A stretch of 64,000 nt of DNA, taken from contig JAYUWK010000146.1 in assembly GCA_043753895.1 (NCBI GenBank), forward strand, positions 127,319-191,318. Reading direction: 5' to 3'. A program made the position numbers and the translations under genes. Positions 34,499 to 42,852 of the stretch are shown piece after piece. Within the stretch, counting starts at the first letter, position 1, and each line of letters starts with the position of its first letter. The notes beneath the pieces were generated by a model. It did not search any database. It was not told where the DNA came from and was given only the letters and a program-made list of their open reading frames with translations. Source of the stretch: WLMZ01 sp043753895. GTDB lineage: Bacteria > Actinomycetota > Acidimicrobiia > Acidimicrobiales > Ilumatobacteraceae.

Positions 34499-35347
34499 TC
34501 AGCCAACCGCGAGTGCGACGTTGTCGATGAGGCGGATGTCGCCGAACCAGACCGCGATGACGATGCGTGCGAATGGCACGGCCGTCTCCATCGATTGCAG
34601 GGTGGCCGGGTCGACGATGTCGACGTACTCGAGACGCGCCTCGGGTTCGTTGGCAATCGTTCGAGTGGCCACCTCACACAGCTCGTCAGTGCGCGCCGTG
34701 CCGCGTTCGAACGCTTCCTGCACGGCAGCCAGCGCCAGGGGAACGGCCACAGCTGCGCTTCTCTGAGCGTCGTTGAGTCTGCGGTTTCGACTCGACAGCG
34801 CGAGCCCATTGGCTTCGCGTATCGTGTCGACACCGACGGTCTCGATACCCATATCGAGGTCATCGACCATCTGGCGAATCACCGCGAGCTGCTGGAAATC
34901 CTTGTTGCCGAACACAGCGACATCGGGCCGCACGGCGTTGAAGAGTTTGGTCACCACGGTGGCGACGCCGCGGAAGTGGCCCGGTCGTCCAGCGCCCTCG
35001 AGCCCCTGGGCCAGATCACCCGGTTCGACGTGCGTATCGAAACCTGCGGGATACATCGCAGCCACAGTGGGTGCGTAGATCACGTCGACGCCCTCGGAAC
35101 GGCACAGTTCCACGTCGTCGGACATCGGTCGTGGGTAGCGGTCGAAGTCGTTGCGCCTGTTGAACTGCAGCGGGTTGACGAAGATGCTGACGACCACACG
35201 ATCGCTCCGTCGTCGGGCCTCGTGGATCAGGGCCACGTGCCCGCGGTGCAATGCGCCCATCGTGGGCACGAGCCCCACCAAGCGCCCATCGCGGTGCTGT
35301 TCGGTGTTCCAGAGATGCATCGCCGACGGCGACTCGAAATTCAACAT
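34499..35347 (-). CDS. panC: Pantothenate synthetase (pantoate--beta-alanine ligase)
   Basis: Joins pantoate and beta-alanine with ATP to make pantothenate, via a pantoyl-adenylate. A 282-residue member of the HIGH-type nucleotidyl transferases: LVPTMGALHRGHVALI holds the HxGH nucleotide motif, and NPLQFNRRNDFDRYPR, FGNKDFQQLAVIRQMV and LALSSRNRRL (KMSKS-equivalent) follow in order. It begins twelve bases after panB, so both are cotranscribed. The aspartate decarboxylase gene panD is not in the window. Confidence 0.96.
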   Translation of the reverse strand: MLNFESPSAMHLWNTEQHRDGRLVGLVPTMGALHRGHVALIHEARRRSDRVVVSIFVNPLQFNRRNDFDRYPRPMSDDVELCRSEGVDVIYAPTVAAMYPAGFDTHVEPGDLAQGLEGAGRPGHFRGVATVVTKLFNAVRPDVAVFGNKDFQQLAVIRQMVDDLDMGIETVGVDTIREANGLALSSRNRRLNDAQRSAAVAVPLALAAVQEAFERGTARTDELCEVATRTIANEPEARLEYVDIVDPATLQSMETAVPFARIVIAVWFGDIRLIDNVALAVG

Positions 35348-35359
35348 CAGGGCGTGGGT

Positions 35360-36229
35360 TCAGTGGAAACTGTGCATGTCGTCGGGCCAGGTGCCGTCGC
35401 GAACTTCGGCCACGAACGCTTGAGTCGCAGTGACGACCGCGCCGCGCAGGTCGGCGTAGCTCTTTGCAAACTTGAACGTGTGGTCGCTGAGGCCGAGCAC
35501 ATCGTGGAGCACGAGCACCTGTCCGTCGCAGTCGGCGCCGGCACCGATGCCGATGGTGGGGATGCTCACCTTGTGCGTGATCTCCGCGGCGAGATCGAGT
35601 GGAATGCCCTCGAGCACGATGGAAAATGCGCCCGCCTGTTCGACCGCGTGTGCGTCCTCGATGAGGCGCTCGCGGTTTCCGGCGTCGAATCCGCTCTGGC
35701 GACCCTGTACCTTGTGCCCGCCCATGCGGTGATAGCTCTGCGGCGTGAGACCGATGTGACCCATCACCGGGATGTCGACGCGGGCAATGGCAGCGATGGT
35801 TTCGGCCATGGACACACCGCCTTCGAGCTTCACGCCCTGTGCGCCCGCCTTCATCAGCCGTACCGAACTCGCTACGGCCTGTTGCGGGCTGACCTGATAC
35901 GACCCGAACGGAAGATCGCCGACGACCATCGCTCTCGTGCGCGCCCTGGCGACGAGGCGCACGTGGTATTCCATCTCGTCGAGATCGACGGGGATGGTGT
36001 TGTCCTCGCCTTGGAGCACCATGCCCACAGAATCTCCGACGAGGATGATGTCGACACCTCCGCGGTCGACGAGCCGGGCGAACGTGACGTCGTACGCAGT
36101 AATCATCGAGATGCGGCGATGCTCGGCGCGCATGCGCGCAATCTCGGGAACGGTGATCTTGACGCGAGGGACTTCGGTGTTGCTCGCGTTCGCCGCAGGT
36201 TGAGAGGAGAGGGGAGATGATGTGGTCAT
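35360..36229 (-). CDS. panB: 3-methyl-2-oxobutanoate hydroxymethyltransferase
   Basis: Makes ketopantoate from 2-oxoisovalerate and methylene-tetrahydrofolate, the first committed step to pantothenate. A 289-residue TIM barrel with MITAYDVTFARLVDRGGVD, ILVGDSVGMVLQG for the magnesium-ligand Asp, MGHIGLTPQS and IPTIGIGAG. The first 25 residues (Ser/Ala-rich) are an extension beyond the E. coli enzyme, common in actinobacteria. It is followed by panC after twelve bases. The 119-base leader (36230-36348) contains two inverted repeats. Confidence 0.96.
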   Translation of the reverse strand: MTTSSPLSSQPAANASNTEVPRVKITVPEIARMRAEHRRISMITAYDVTFARLVDRGGVDIILVGDSVGMVLQGEDNTIPVDLDEMEYHVRLVARARTRAMVVGDLPFGSYQVSPQQAVASSVRLMKAGAQGVKLEGGVSMAETIAAIARVDIPVMGHIGLTPQSYHRMGGHKVQGRQSGFDAGNRERLIEDAHAVEQAGAFSIVLEGIPLDLAAEITHKVSIPTIGIGAGADCDGQVLVLHDVLGLSDHTFKFAKSYADLRGAVVTATQAFVAEVRDGTWPDDMHSFH

Positions 36230-36251
36230 GAAGCCATTGCCTCCAACGGCG

Positions 36252-36297
36252 GGGGATACGTCCCCGAACGCAGGGTCAACCTAGCGAATGCGTTCGC
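36252..36297 (-). promoter_or_regulatory. Inverted repeats in the panB leader
   Basis: GGGGA (36252-36256) pairs with TCCCC (36261-36265) around a TACG loop. GCGAA (36284-36288) pairs with TTCGC (36293-36297) around TGCG. Both fall 23-68 bases upstream of the panB start, so they may be operator or leader structures. No known riboswitch pattern was recognised. Confidence 0.3.
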
Positions 36298-36348
36298 GTT
36301 TCCACCAGTCGCCTGCGCGTGGGGTTCACGCGACGGTTGTTGCGTGTG

Positions 36349-37425
36349 TCACGTGGTGGAGCGATGCGTCGCGCGACGGAATGTCGATGGACAGAGATCG
36401 CGGTACGAGGCAGGTCCACCGACCGATGTCGCGCTGACGATGGCTTGTGTGCACGCCGCCGCAAAGCACTGCGCGCCCGCATCGAGAATGAGATTGAGCA
36501 GCGCTGAGCGGCTGCCCTCGCGCCGTAGGCCCGGCGCCGCAGATTCGGGCAGTTCGTGGATTCCGGTTGCGAGAGCGAACACCGTGTCGCCGTCGAACAT
36601 CGAGTGGACCGGCCGGATGGCGCGCGCCATACCGTCGTGGGCCACGCCGGCGACCTTGGTGCATTCAGCCTTCGAGAGACGCGCTGTCGTGGCCACGACA
36701 CCGATGGTGGTGTTGAGCGCAGCGGGTCCGGAGCTGGGCGGTGCGGTAGCGGCCGCAAGCGCCGCACGCTCGGCGACGGTTGGTCGCGCGAGGCGATGTG
36801 CACTTGACTCCCAAGGAAGACCCACAGCGGGATTCACCAGAGATCCGGCAGCATTGACAACGGCAAGAGCGGACACGACGATACCGCTGGGGAGTGTGGT
36901 GCTGGCCGAGCCGACGCCGCCCTGGAGGCCGCCTGCCACAGCGCCGATACCGGCGCCCACCGAGCCGTTGGCCTCTGCACTCGTGCTTGCCCGCAGTGCG
37001 GCGCGTCGTCCGAACTCCGCATCGGGTCGATGCGCGAAGTCGCCGCCTCGTCCGAGATCGAAGATGACTGCGGCTGGAACGATGGGCACAACCTGATGCG
37101 ACTCTGGTCCCACGGGAAAACCGATGGCGCGAGACTCGAGCCAGTGCATCACCCCGTCGGCAGCAGCCAGACCGTAGGCACTGCCACCGGTGAGGCAGAT
37201 GCCGTGCACCTGCTGCACCAGATTCTCTGGTCGGAGTAGATCGGTTTCGCGGGTTCCCGGCCCGCCCCCGCGCACATCGACCCCGGCAGTGGCGCCCTTG
37301 GCAGCAATGACTGCGGTGGTACCGGTGCGCCAGCCACGAGTGCTGCGCTGATAGTGGCCGACCGCGATGCCTTCGACGTCGGTGAGCGATCCGAGCGGAT
37401 CGACGCGAAACGCAGAAATGCTCAT
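36349..37425 (-). CDS. P1 family peptidase (DmpA/BapA-type aminopeptidase)
   Basis: A 358-residue Ntn-type autoprocessing hydrolase. Family blocks in order: LTDVEGIAVGHYQRS, GTTAVIAAKGATAGVDVRGG, HGICLTGGSAYGLAAADGV, the Gly-rich GSVGAGIGAVAGGLQGGVGS and ALNTTIGVVATTARLSK, where self-cleavage creates the N-terminal nucleophile in this family (a Thr here). DmpA releases N-terminal D- or L-residues and BapA-like members release beta-amino acids such as beta-alanine. It starts 16 bases after a phosphatidylcholine synthase-like gene and lies just upstream of panB-panC, which need beta-alanine. That functional link is an inference. Confidence 0.87.
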   Translation of the reverse strand: MSISAFRVDPLGSLTDVEGIAVGHYQRSTRGWRTGTTAVIAAKGATAGVDVRGGGPGTRETDLLRPENLVQQVHGICLTGGSAYGLAAADGVMHWLESRAIGFPVGPESHQVVPIVPAAVIFDLGRGGDFAHRPDAEFGRRAALRASTSAEANGSVGAGIGAVAGGLQGGVGSASTTLPSGIVVSALAVVNAAGSLVNPAVGLPWESSAHRLARPTVAERAALAAATAPPSSGPAALNTTIGVVATTARLSKAECTKVAGVAHDGMARAIRPVHSMFDGDTVFALATGIHELPESAAPGLRREGSRSALLNLILDAGAQCFAAACTQAIVSATSVGGPASYRDLCPSTFRRATHRSTT

Positions 37426-37441
37426 ACGGGCCGTGTACGAC

Positions 37442-38260
37442 TCACGGATTGAGCAGCACCCGCTGGGCGGCGGGCCCATCGGTCTGCTCGGCGATGAAGG
37501 TGCGCCACACCATCAGACCCAATTGATACAGGCCCGGGACGATGAGGATCAGCCGGGGAATCAGGCTGACATCGTTGGGCAAAAGAATGGTGAGCCACAG
37601 CATTGCGGCCATCCAGGCCACGAAGAAGGAGAGGGTCATCACCCGGAACTTACGAACCTGCACGGGGTGCACGAACTTCAAGTTGGTGAGTTGTGAGAGC
37701 GCCAAGATCAACAGCACAGCGAGATTGACCCATTGATTGCGGCTCGTGGGATCCACGCCCTGTACGAGATACATCGTCGGGATGGCGAGGTTCCAGACCG
37801 AGGGAAAGCCATTGAACCAGTGGTCAGGCGTCATCATGTCGGTGCGGCTGAACCACAACGCCGACGAGAACAACAAGAAGGCTCCCATGACCAGCGACGT
37901 GTGCTCGGGCATCATGTGGAACTTGTACATGAACAGAATCGGAACGACAGCGCAGGTGACGTAGTCGATGACAAGGTCGAGGATGTATCCATCGATGCGT
38001 GGGACCGACGTCTGTACGTTCCAGGCCCGCGCCACGGGCCCATCGAGACCGTCGAGTACCTGCGCGGCAATCAGCCACAACAGCGCTGCCCTGGGTGCAT
38101 TGTCGATGACCGAGATGATGCCGAGCATGCCGCAGACGGCACCGAGTGCCGTTGCGGAGTGAACGATCCATCCGCGTCGCACGTCTTGCCGACACGGTGT
38201 ATTGGACGTTGTCACCGCATCGCCGAGGCCGGTGCCGTCGGCGTGAGAGGGGTCTGGCAT
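37442..38260 (-). CDS. Phosphatidylcholine synthase-like CDP-alcohol phosphatidyltransferase
   Basis: A 272-residue membrane protein with about seven to eight hydrophobic helices. The CDP-alcohol motif is present, but with twelve rather than eight residues between its two halves: DGPVAR, then twelve residues, then GYILDLVID. This DG-x2-AR-x12-G-x3-D-x3-D spacing is the hallmark of bacterial phosphatidylcholine synthase (Pcs), which makes phosphatidylcholine from CDP-diacylglycerol and choline. The Pcs call therefore rests on the motif spacing plus IDYVTCAVVPILFMYKF. The ATG at 38260 is chosen; an upstream open frame lacks membrane character. It probably heads an operon with the P1 peptidase. 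Confidence 0.78.
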   Translation of the reverse strand: MPDPSHADGTGLGDAVTTSNTPCRQDVRRGWIVHSATALGAVCGMLGIISVIDNAPRAALLWLIAAQVLDGLDGPVARAWNVQTSVPRIDGYILDLVIDYVTCAVVPILFMYKFHMMPEHTSLVMGAFLLFSSALWFSRTDMMTPDHWFNGFPSVWNLAIPTMYLVQGVDPTSRNQWVNLAVLLILALSQLTNLKFVHPVQVRKFRVMTLSFFVAWMAAMLWLTILLPNDVSLIPRLILIVPGLYQLGLMVWRTFIAEQTDGPAAQRVLLNP

Positions 38261-38363
38261 GAATCCATGAGCTTTCCGAGAATTGAGGCGCCAACGTTTG
38301 CGCGCACATTCGCTTCGACATGCTAGCGCCGCCGTCGGTTTGGCGAGCACGTATGGGCGCTGG

Positions 38364-38852
38364 TCAGCGGTAGCGTTTTCCAGCAAGTTCGAAGATGGAT
38401 TCGTTGCCGGTACGCCAACGAACCGTGAGGTGACAGCGGCTGATGCGCCAGATGCCATCGCTGTGGGTCATCGAATTGGTGTAGTGCCCGCCGAGTTCAC
38501 ACCAGTTCACAGCGGTCTCGGGCAGCCCGAATCCAGCCATCGTTGCTGGGCTGAACCAATGCTGCGCACGGAGTTCGACGACGCACGTTGCGGTATCAGG
38601 ACCGTGGAAGTGCACAAGGTGATTGGTCATCTGATGCTGCGTGGCATCAAATGAACCGTTGACGGCGCGGACCCCTGCTGTCCATTGCTCAGGCGTGAAC
38701 GTGGCTGGGGCCGCGTTGTTGAACGAACTGAAGTCGAACTCACACGGATCGGTGAACACATCGCGGTACATGTCCCAATCGCGGCGATCGATGCCCGCTG
38801 CGTATGCGTACGTGACCTCGACGATGGAATCGAACTCGGATTGCTGCTCCAT
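38364..38852 (-). CDS. NTF2-like (SnoaL-type) protein
   Basis: A 162-residue cone-fold protein. It has the typical start EFDSIVEVTYAYAAGIDRRD, then YRDVFTDPCEFDFSSF and GGHYTNSMTHSDGIWRISRC. Members include polyketide cyclases, hydratases and steroid isomerases, and in actinobacterial catabolic loci they often act on ring or acyl-CoA substrates. The specific role is unknown. ATG at 38852. The genes on either side point away or belong to other processes, so it appears to stand alone. Confidence 0.8.
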   Translation of the reverse strand: MEQQSEFDSIVEVTYAYAAGIDRRDWDMYRDVFTDPCEFDFSSFNNAAPATFTPEQWTAGVRAVNGSFDATQHQMTNHLVHFHGPDTATCVVELRAQHWFSPATMAGFGLPETAVNWCELGGHYTNSMTHSDGIWRISRCHLTVRWRTGNESIFELAGKRYR

Positions 38853-38946
38853 ACCTGCAGTATCGCAGTGGTGTTTCCTCGCGTTTGTCGCCCGCCACCG
38901 GAATCCGTACAACGGCGGGCATCTGCTTGTACCCACCGCTGGTCAC

Positions 38947-38975
38947 TTGACCTTGGAACGGTCGTCCGTTACCGT
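38947..38975 (+). promoter_or_regulatory. Sigma70-type promoter of the BNR-repeat protein gene
   Basis: A -35 box TTGACC (38947-38952) and a -10 box TACCGT (38970-38975) are separated by exactly 17 bases. Transcription from about 38982 would give a leader of about 67 bases before the ATG at 39049. The gap 38853-39048 holds nothing else clear. Confidence 0.55.
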
Positions 38976-39048
38976 GCCAACAGGCCGCGGGCGGCATGAC
39001 CACCAGCTCTGAGCCGCTCTTCCCATTAGATCTGATCTGGAGACAGCC

Positions 39049-40599
39049 ATGTCGACACCCAATGCTCGAGTTCGCTTCCGCTGGCGAGCCATGCTCCTGC
39101 CGATGGCCCTTCTGACGGTCTCGTTCGCCGTCCCGGCGCCCACGGTTTTTGCGGCGTCGGCGTCGGCGCAGGTAATAGGGACGGACCCATTCACGCAGGC
39201 CACCTGCGCGGCGTCTGGCACGACGAACCATTCCGCCAGCGTCGAGCCCGATAGCTTCTCGAGCGGATCGACGATCGTTGCTGCCTACCAGGTCGGACGG
39301 ATCTTCGACGGTGGCGCATGCGCCATCGGGTTCTCTACGTCGACGAACAACGGCGGCACGTGGACGTCTGGCCTACTGCCCGGCATCACGAAGTACACGG
39401 GTGCTGGCACGTTCGACCGGGCCACCGATCCCGCGGTCGCCTACGACGCACTGCACAATGTCTGGATGATCTCTACGCTCCCGCTCACCGAGGTCGGTGG
39501 CGTCAAGGGCGTCGGTGTCCTCACGAGCCGCTCCACCAATGGCGGGCTCATGTGGGGCGATCCGGTCGCGATCCCGACCACCGCCGGCATGATCTCGCCT
39601 GACAAGAATTGGATCGTCTGCGACAACACCGCGGCCAGCCCGTTCTACGGCAACTGCTACACCGAATGGGACGACAACGGCGCCGGCAACACGATGGAGA
39701 TGAGTAGGTCTACCGACGGCGGCCTCACCTGGAGCAAGGCAGTGACCAACAACGCCGGCATTATCGGCGGCCAGCCGGTCGTGCGCCCGGACGGCACGGT
39801 GATCGTGCCAACCGCCAACGCCAACGAGACGGCGATCGGCGCGTTCAACTCCACCGACGGCGGCGCCACCTGGAGCGCGGTCACGACGATCGCCACGATC
39901 CGGCACCACAAGGTCGTGGGCAGCTTGCGCGAAGGTCCGTTACCTTCGGCCGAGATCGATAGCGCCGGCACAGTGTACGTGGCCTGGTCGGACAGTCGGT
40001 TCCGCAAACGCGGCAACACGAACGACATCGTGATCGCCCATTCGACCAACGCCACCGGCACCAAATGGTCAGCGGTGAGCCGCGTCCCGATCGATGTGGC
40101 CACCAGCGGCATCGATCACTTCATTCCCGGTCTCGCTGTCAACAAGGCGACCTCGGGCGCCGCGGCGCAGCTTGGTCTCACGTACTACTTCTACCCGCCA
40201 AACAGCACGCAGCTCAGCGTTGGGTTCATCTCCTCGGCCGACGCCGGCTCCACATGGACCACGACGCCGACGATCACCAGCGGGATGACCTCCACGTGGG
40301 CGGCCAACACGAGCCAAGGGCGCATGGTGGGAGACTACATCTCGACCTCCTACGGATCCGACAACCTTGCCCACGGCGTCTTCGGCGCGGCCAACACGCC
40401 CACTACCGGCGCCACGACGGAGTGCACCACGTTCGCCCTCGACAACTGCGTCGCCCCGATCGACACCTTCACTCCCGGGTTGGCACTCGGCAGCGCGTCG
40501 TCGGCCACTGATGCGGTGCTCTTCTCGGGCATTGGCGGCGCTGGCGCGGCGAGTCTGTGGAACGTCGTGGACAACAATGGCAGCAAGCATCGTGGCTAA
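39049..40599 (+). CDS. Secreted BNR/Asp-box repeat protein (sialidase-like propeller)
   Basis: A 516-residue exported protein. A signal peptide runs to about residue 36 (MLLPMALLTVSFAVP, then PTVFAASA, a likely cleavage site). The rest contains Asp-box repeats of a beta-propeller: TSTNNGGTWTSG, STNGGLMWGD, STDGGLTWSK, STDGGATWSA and SADAGSTWTT. The sialidase arginine triad and the FRIP motif were not recognised, so it may be another glycosidase or a binding protein. A promoter with ideal spacing and GGAGA before the ATG suggest it is well expressed. It is flanked by convergent or divergent genes and so is monocistronic. Confidence 0.82.
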   Translation: MSTPNARVRFRWRAMLLPMALLTVSFAVPAPTVFAASASAQVIGTDPFTQATCAASGTTNHSASVEPDSFSSGSTIVAAYQVGRIFDGGACAIGFSTSTNNGGTWTSGLLPGITKYTGAGTFDRATDPAVAYDALHNVWMISTLPLTEVGGVKGVGVLTSRSTNGGLMWGDPVAIPTTAGMISPDKNWIVCDNTAASPFYGNCYTEWDDNGAGNTMEMSRSTDGGLTWSKAVTNNAGIIGGQPVVRPDGTVIVPTANANETAIGAFNSTDGGATWSAVTTIATIRHHKVVGSLREGPLPSAEIDSAGTVYVAWSDSRFRKRGNTNDIVIAHSTNATGTKWSAVSRVPIDVATSGIDHFIPGLAVNKATSGAAAQLGLTYYFYPPNSTQLSVGFISSADAGSTWTTTPTITSGMTSTWAANTSQGRMVGDYISTSYGSDNLAHGVFGAANTPTTGATTECTTFALDNCVAPIDTFTPGLALGSASSATDAVLFSGIGGAGAASLWNVVDNNGSKHRG

Positions 40600-40715
40600 C
40601 ACGTCGGTTTACCACGTTCCTGCTCGGCAGGTCGCTGACTGACGAAATAGACGGCGCGTACGGGGCTCCTGTGGCGCAATCGTCATCGCGCCGTCCTTCG
40701 CCTCATCTTTTCCTA

Positions 40716-42146
40716 TCAGAGGTCGGACCAGAGTTCGCGCAACTCGCTCTCTGGGTCGTTGGCCACACTGGTTTCTGTGTCGACGCGCAGGGTGGATCGA
40801 TGAGTGAGATCGTATGCGGGCCACGGGGCCACGCCGTCACGCGCGAAGCGCGTCAGCGAATCGGAGAACGAGTCGGCGACGGCACCGCGATCCGCGCCGT
40901 CGCCGGTGAACTGATCGACACCCTTGCGATGCAGGTTGTGGAACGCAAACGGAATGTCCATCGCGTGACACGAGCCCAGTGCACCGCCGAACGCGGTGGA
41001 CGCCCAGGTGAACCAGTACATCCAGGTCTGCGAACCCACTGCATCGCGGGCCTCGGCAAGGCGCCACGCAGGCATTCGAAAGGTCTCGTCGGTCTGCATC
41101 GCCGATGCGAGCAGAGCAGGTGTGGCGCCGGGCCGGTGCTCGCGATAGCGGCTGATTGCCTGTGGAGCGATGTCGCCAAATCGCTTCTCGAAGAAGCGCG
41201 CGACCCCGGCATCGTCGAGTGAGGCGAGTTCGGGGTTGAAGGTGGTGAAGAGTTGCATCTCGTCACGCGTCGTGCCGAGCACGAGCGGTATCGGGTTGGC
41301 GGCGGCGGCCGAGCGGATGGACCGGGGAATCAGTTCCGTGCCTGAGGTTGGGGAGAAACCAGAGAAGCCAGCACCAACGTCGCGCAGGAGTTTGTTTTGG
41401 GCGGAGAGCATTGCCTCCGGCGACAGTGTGATGGCCTGACCGCGCGAGGAGACGCCGGCGGCCTCGAGAAACTGGGCCTCGGCCTGTGCGCCGCGCTCGG
41501 AGTTGCGTAACTGCGCAATCGATGGGCTCATCGCCCACGCGTTGTGGAACAGGCCCTGTGCCGTTGGCGCGGCGAGCAAGCTGACCACAGCGGATCCACC
41601 TGCGGATTCGCCGAAGATAGTGACGTTGTCCGGGTCGCCACCGAAGGACGTGATGGCCTGGCTCACCCAACGCAAGGCGGCGATCTGGTCGTGTGCGCCA
41701 AGGTTGAGGTCGCCGAGGTACCCAAACGCGCCGAGTCGATAATTGACGGTGACCACCACGACATCGGCGCGCGTGGCCAACGAGGAGCCGTCGTACCACG
41801 GCGTTGCGCCGCTGCCGTTGACGAACGCGCCGCCATGGATCCAGAACAGCACCGGCCTGCGGGCGTCGTCGCACGCCGGGGTGTAGACGTTCAGGAACAA
41901 GCAGTCCTCGGACATGTCCAACGAACTTCCGCCAAGCGTGCGTTCCATGACGCCAGGGGTCTGGAAACACTGGGCGCGATAGGTGGTTGCATCCAGTTCG
42001 CCGTCCCAGCCTTCGACCAACACCGGTTGCTCGAAACGACTACTGGTCGCAAAGCGGACGCCCTTGAACACCGAGGTGGTTCCGCGATCGAGACCGCGCA
42101 TCGGTCCGAATGGGGTAATGACGGTGGTGGACGAGATGTTCGACAT
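40716..42146 (-). CDS. Type B carboxylesterase/lipase
   Basis: A 476-residue alpha/beta hydrolase of the carboxylesterase B family. The nucleophile is Ser181 in FGESAGGSAVVS, the oxyanion hole is in IHGGAFVNGSG, and the second family signature is SEDCLFLNVYTP. The C-terminal region carries GSCHAMDIPFAFHN, containing the catalytic His of this family. Without a signal peptide it should be cytoplasmic. It lies 35 bases after the shortened crotonase gene on the same strand. The natural ester is unknown. The gap 40600-40715 contains only a weak hairpin. Confidence 0.88.
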   Translation of the reverse strand: MSNISSTTVITPFGPMRGLDRGTTSVFKGVRFATSSRFEQPVLVEGWDGELDATTYRAQCFQTPGVMERTLGGSSLDMSEDCLFLNVYTPACDDARRPVLFWIHGGAFVNGSGATPWYDGSSLATRADVVVVTVNYRLGAFGYLGDLNLGAHDQIAALRWVSQAITSFGGDPDNVTIFGESAGGSAVVSLLAAPTAQGLFHNAWAMSPSIAQLRNSERGAQAEAQFLEAAGVSSRGQAITLSPEAMLSAQNKLLRDVGAGFSGFSPTSGTELIPRSIRSAAAANPIPLVLGTTRDEMQLFTTFNPELASLDDAGVARFFEKRFGDIAPQAISRYREHRPGATPALLASAMQTDETFRMPAWRLAEARDAVGSQTWMYWFTWASTAFGGALGSCHAMDIPFAFHNLHRKGVDQFTGDGADRGAVADSFSDSLTRFARDGVAPWPAYDLTHRSTLRVDTETSVANDPESELRELWSDL

Positions 42147-42181
42147 GGTGATGACCTTTCGGGAGATTCGGACGCGCTGGT

Positions 42182-42772
42182 TCAGGTGCCGGTGAATACG
42201 GTGGGACGATGTTCAAGGAACGAGGCGACGAGTTCGGTGACGTAGCCGAGTTCGAGCGCCTGATCCGCGCTGATGAAATCGCCGGTATAGAGCAGGCGCA
42301 TGGCGTTCTGGAGCCCGATGAGCCGGGGGAGCAGCCACGTGCCGGCGCCCGTGTCGGGCACGAGGCCGCGATGCACGAAGTTCCAAGCAAACCTGGCATT
42401 GGGCGTGGCGATGCGGATGTCGCACTGCGAGGTGAACTCCGCACCCATGCCCACTGCTGGGCCATCGATGGCGCAGATAGTGGGTTGCGGGCATTGCAAC
42501 AGTGGCCACCACTTGTCGTGTTCCTCTGCGCTGCCTCGAAGGTTGCGCACTGTGCCCGGGATGGTGGCGAGATCGGCCAGGTCGGTGCCGGCACAGAAGG
42601 CACCCGGACGACCGGTGAGCACGATGACGCGTGCGGAGGGATCGGTAGCAGCATGCGCAACGGTCTCGATGAACTCGCCGAGCATTGCATAGGTCATCGC
42701 GTTTTTCTTCTCGGCGCGATCGAGGGTGATCGTGGCAATGCCCTCGTTCACCGCGTAGATGATGTGCCCCAT
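42182..42772 (-). CDS. Enoyl-CoA hydratase/isomerase, internally deleted
   Basis: A crotonase-fold protein of only 196 residues, while the family usually has about 255-270. The N-terminal two thirds are normal: ITLDRAEKKNAMTYAML, the oxyanion-hole segment GAFCAGTDLADL and IDGPAVGMGAEFTSQCD, and RLIGLQNAMRLLYTGDFI. After GYVTELVA the sequence jumps directly to SFLEHRPTVFTGT, a typical crotonase C-terminus, so about 60 residues of the C-terminal helices are missing in frame near 42225. That region forms the trimer interface, so activity is doubtful. The ATG at 42772 is the standard crotonase start. Confidence 0.78.
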   Translation of the reverse strand: MGHIIYAVNEGIATITLDRAEKKNAMTYAMLGEFIETVAHAATDPSARVIVLTGRPGAFCAGTDLADLATIPGTVRNLRGSAEEHDKWWPLLQCPQPTICAIDGPAVGMGAEFTSQCDIRIATPNARFAWNFVHRGLVPDTGAGTWLLPRLIGLQNAMRLLYTGDFISADQALELGYVTELVASFLEHRPTVFTGT

Positions 42773-42852
42773 GACGAGCGAGGGTAATCGGTGGGCGAGC
42801 GCCTGCCGGTAGCGTGCCGTGCGTGCTTGACCGACCGCCACAGTCGCCCACC

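Noticed and set aside
34498..34863. In-frame extension of the FAD oxidoreductase upstream of 34497
   Set aside because: It is the shadow of panC in another frame; the flavoprotein family starts near YRSLSLWHDTLP.
38261..38458. Extension of the Pcs-like gene upstream of 38260
   Set aside because: The extra 66 residues overlap the end of the NTF2-like gene and show no membrane or family features.
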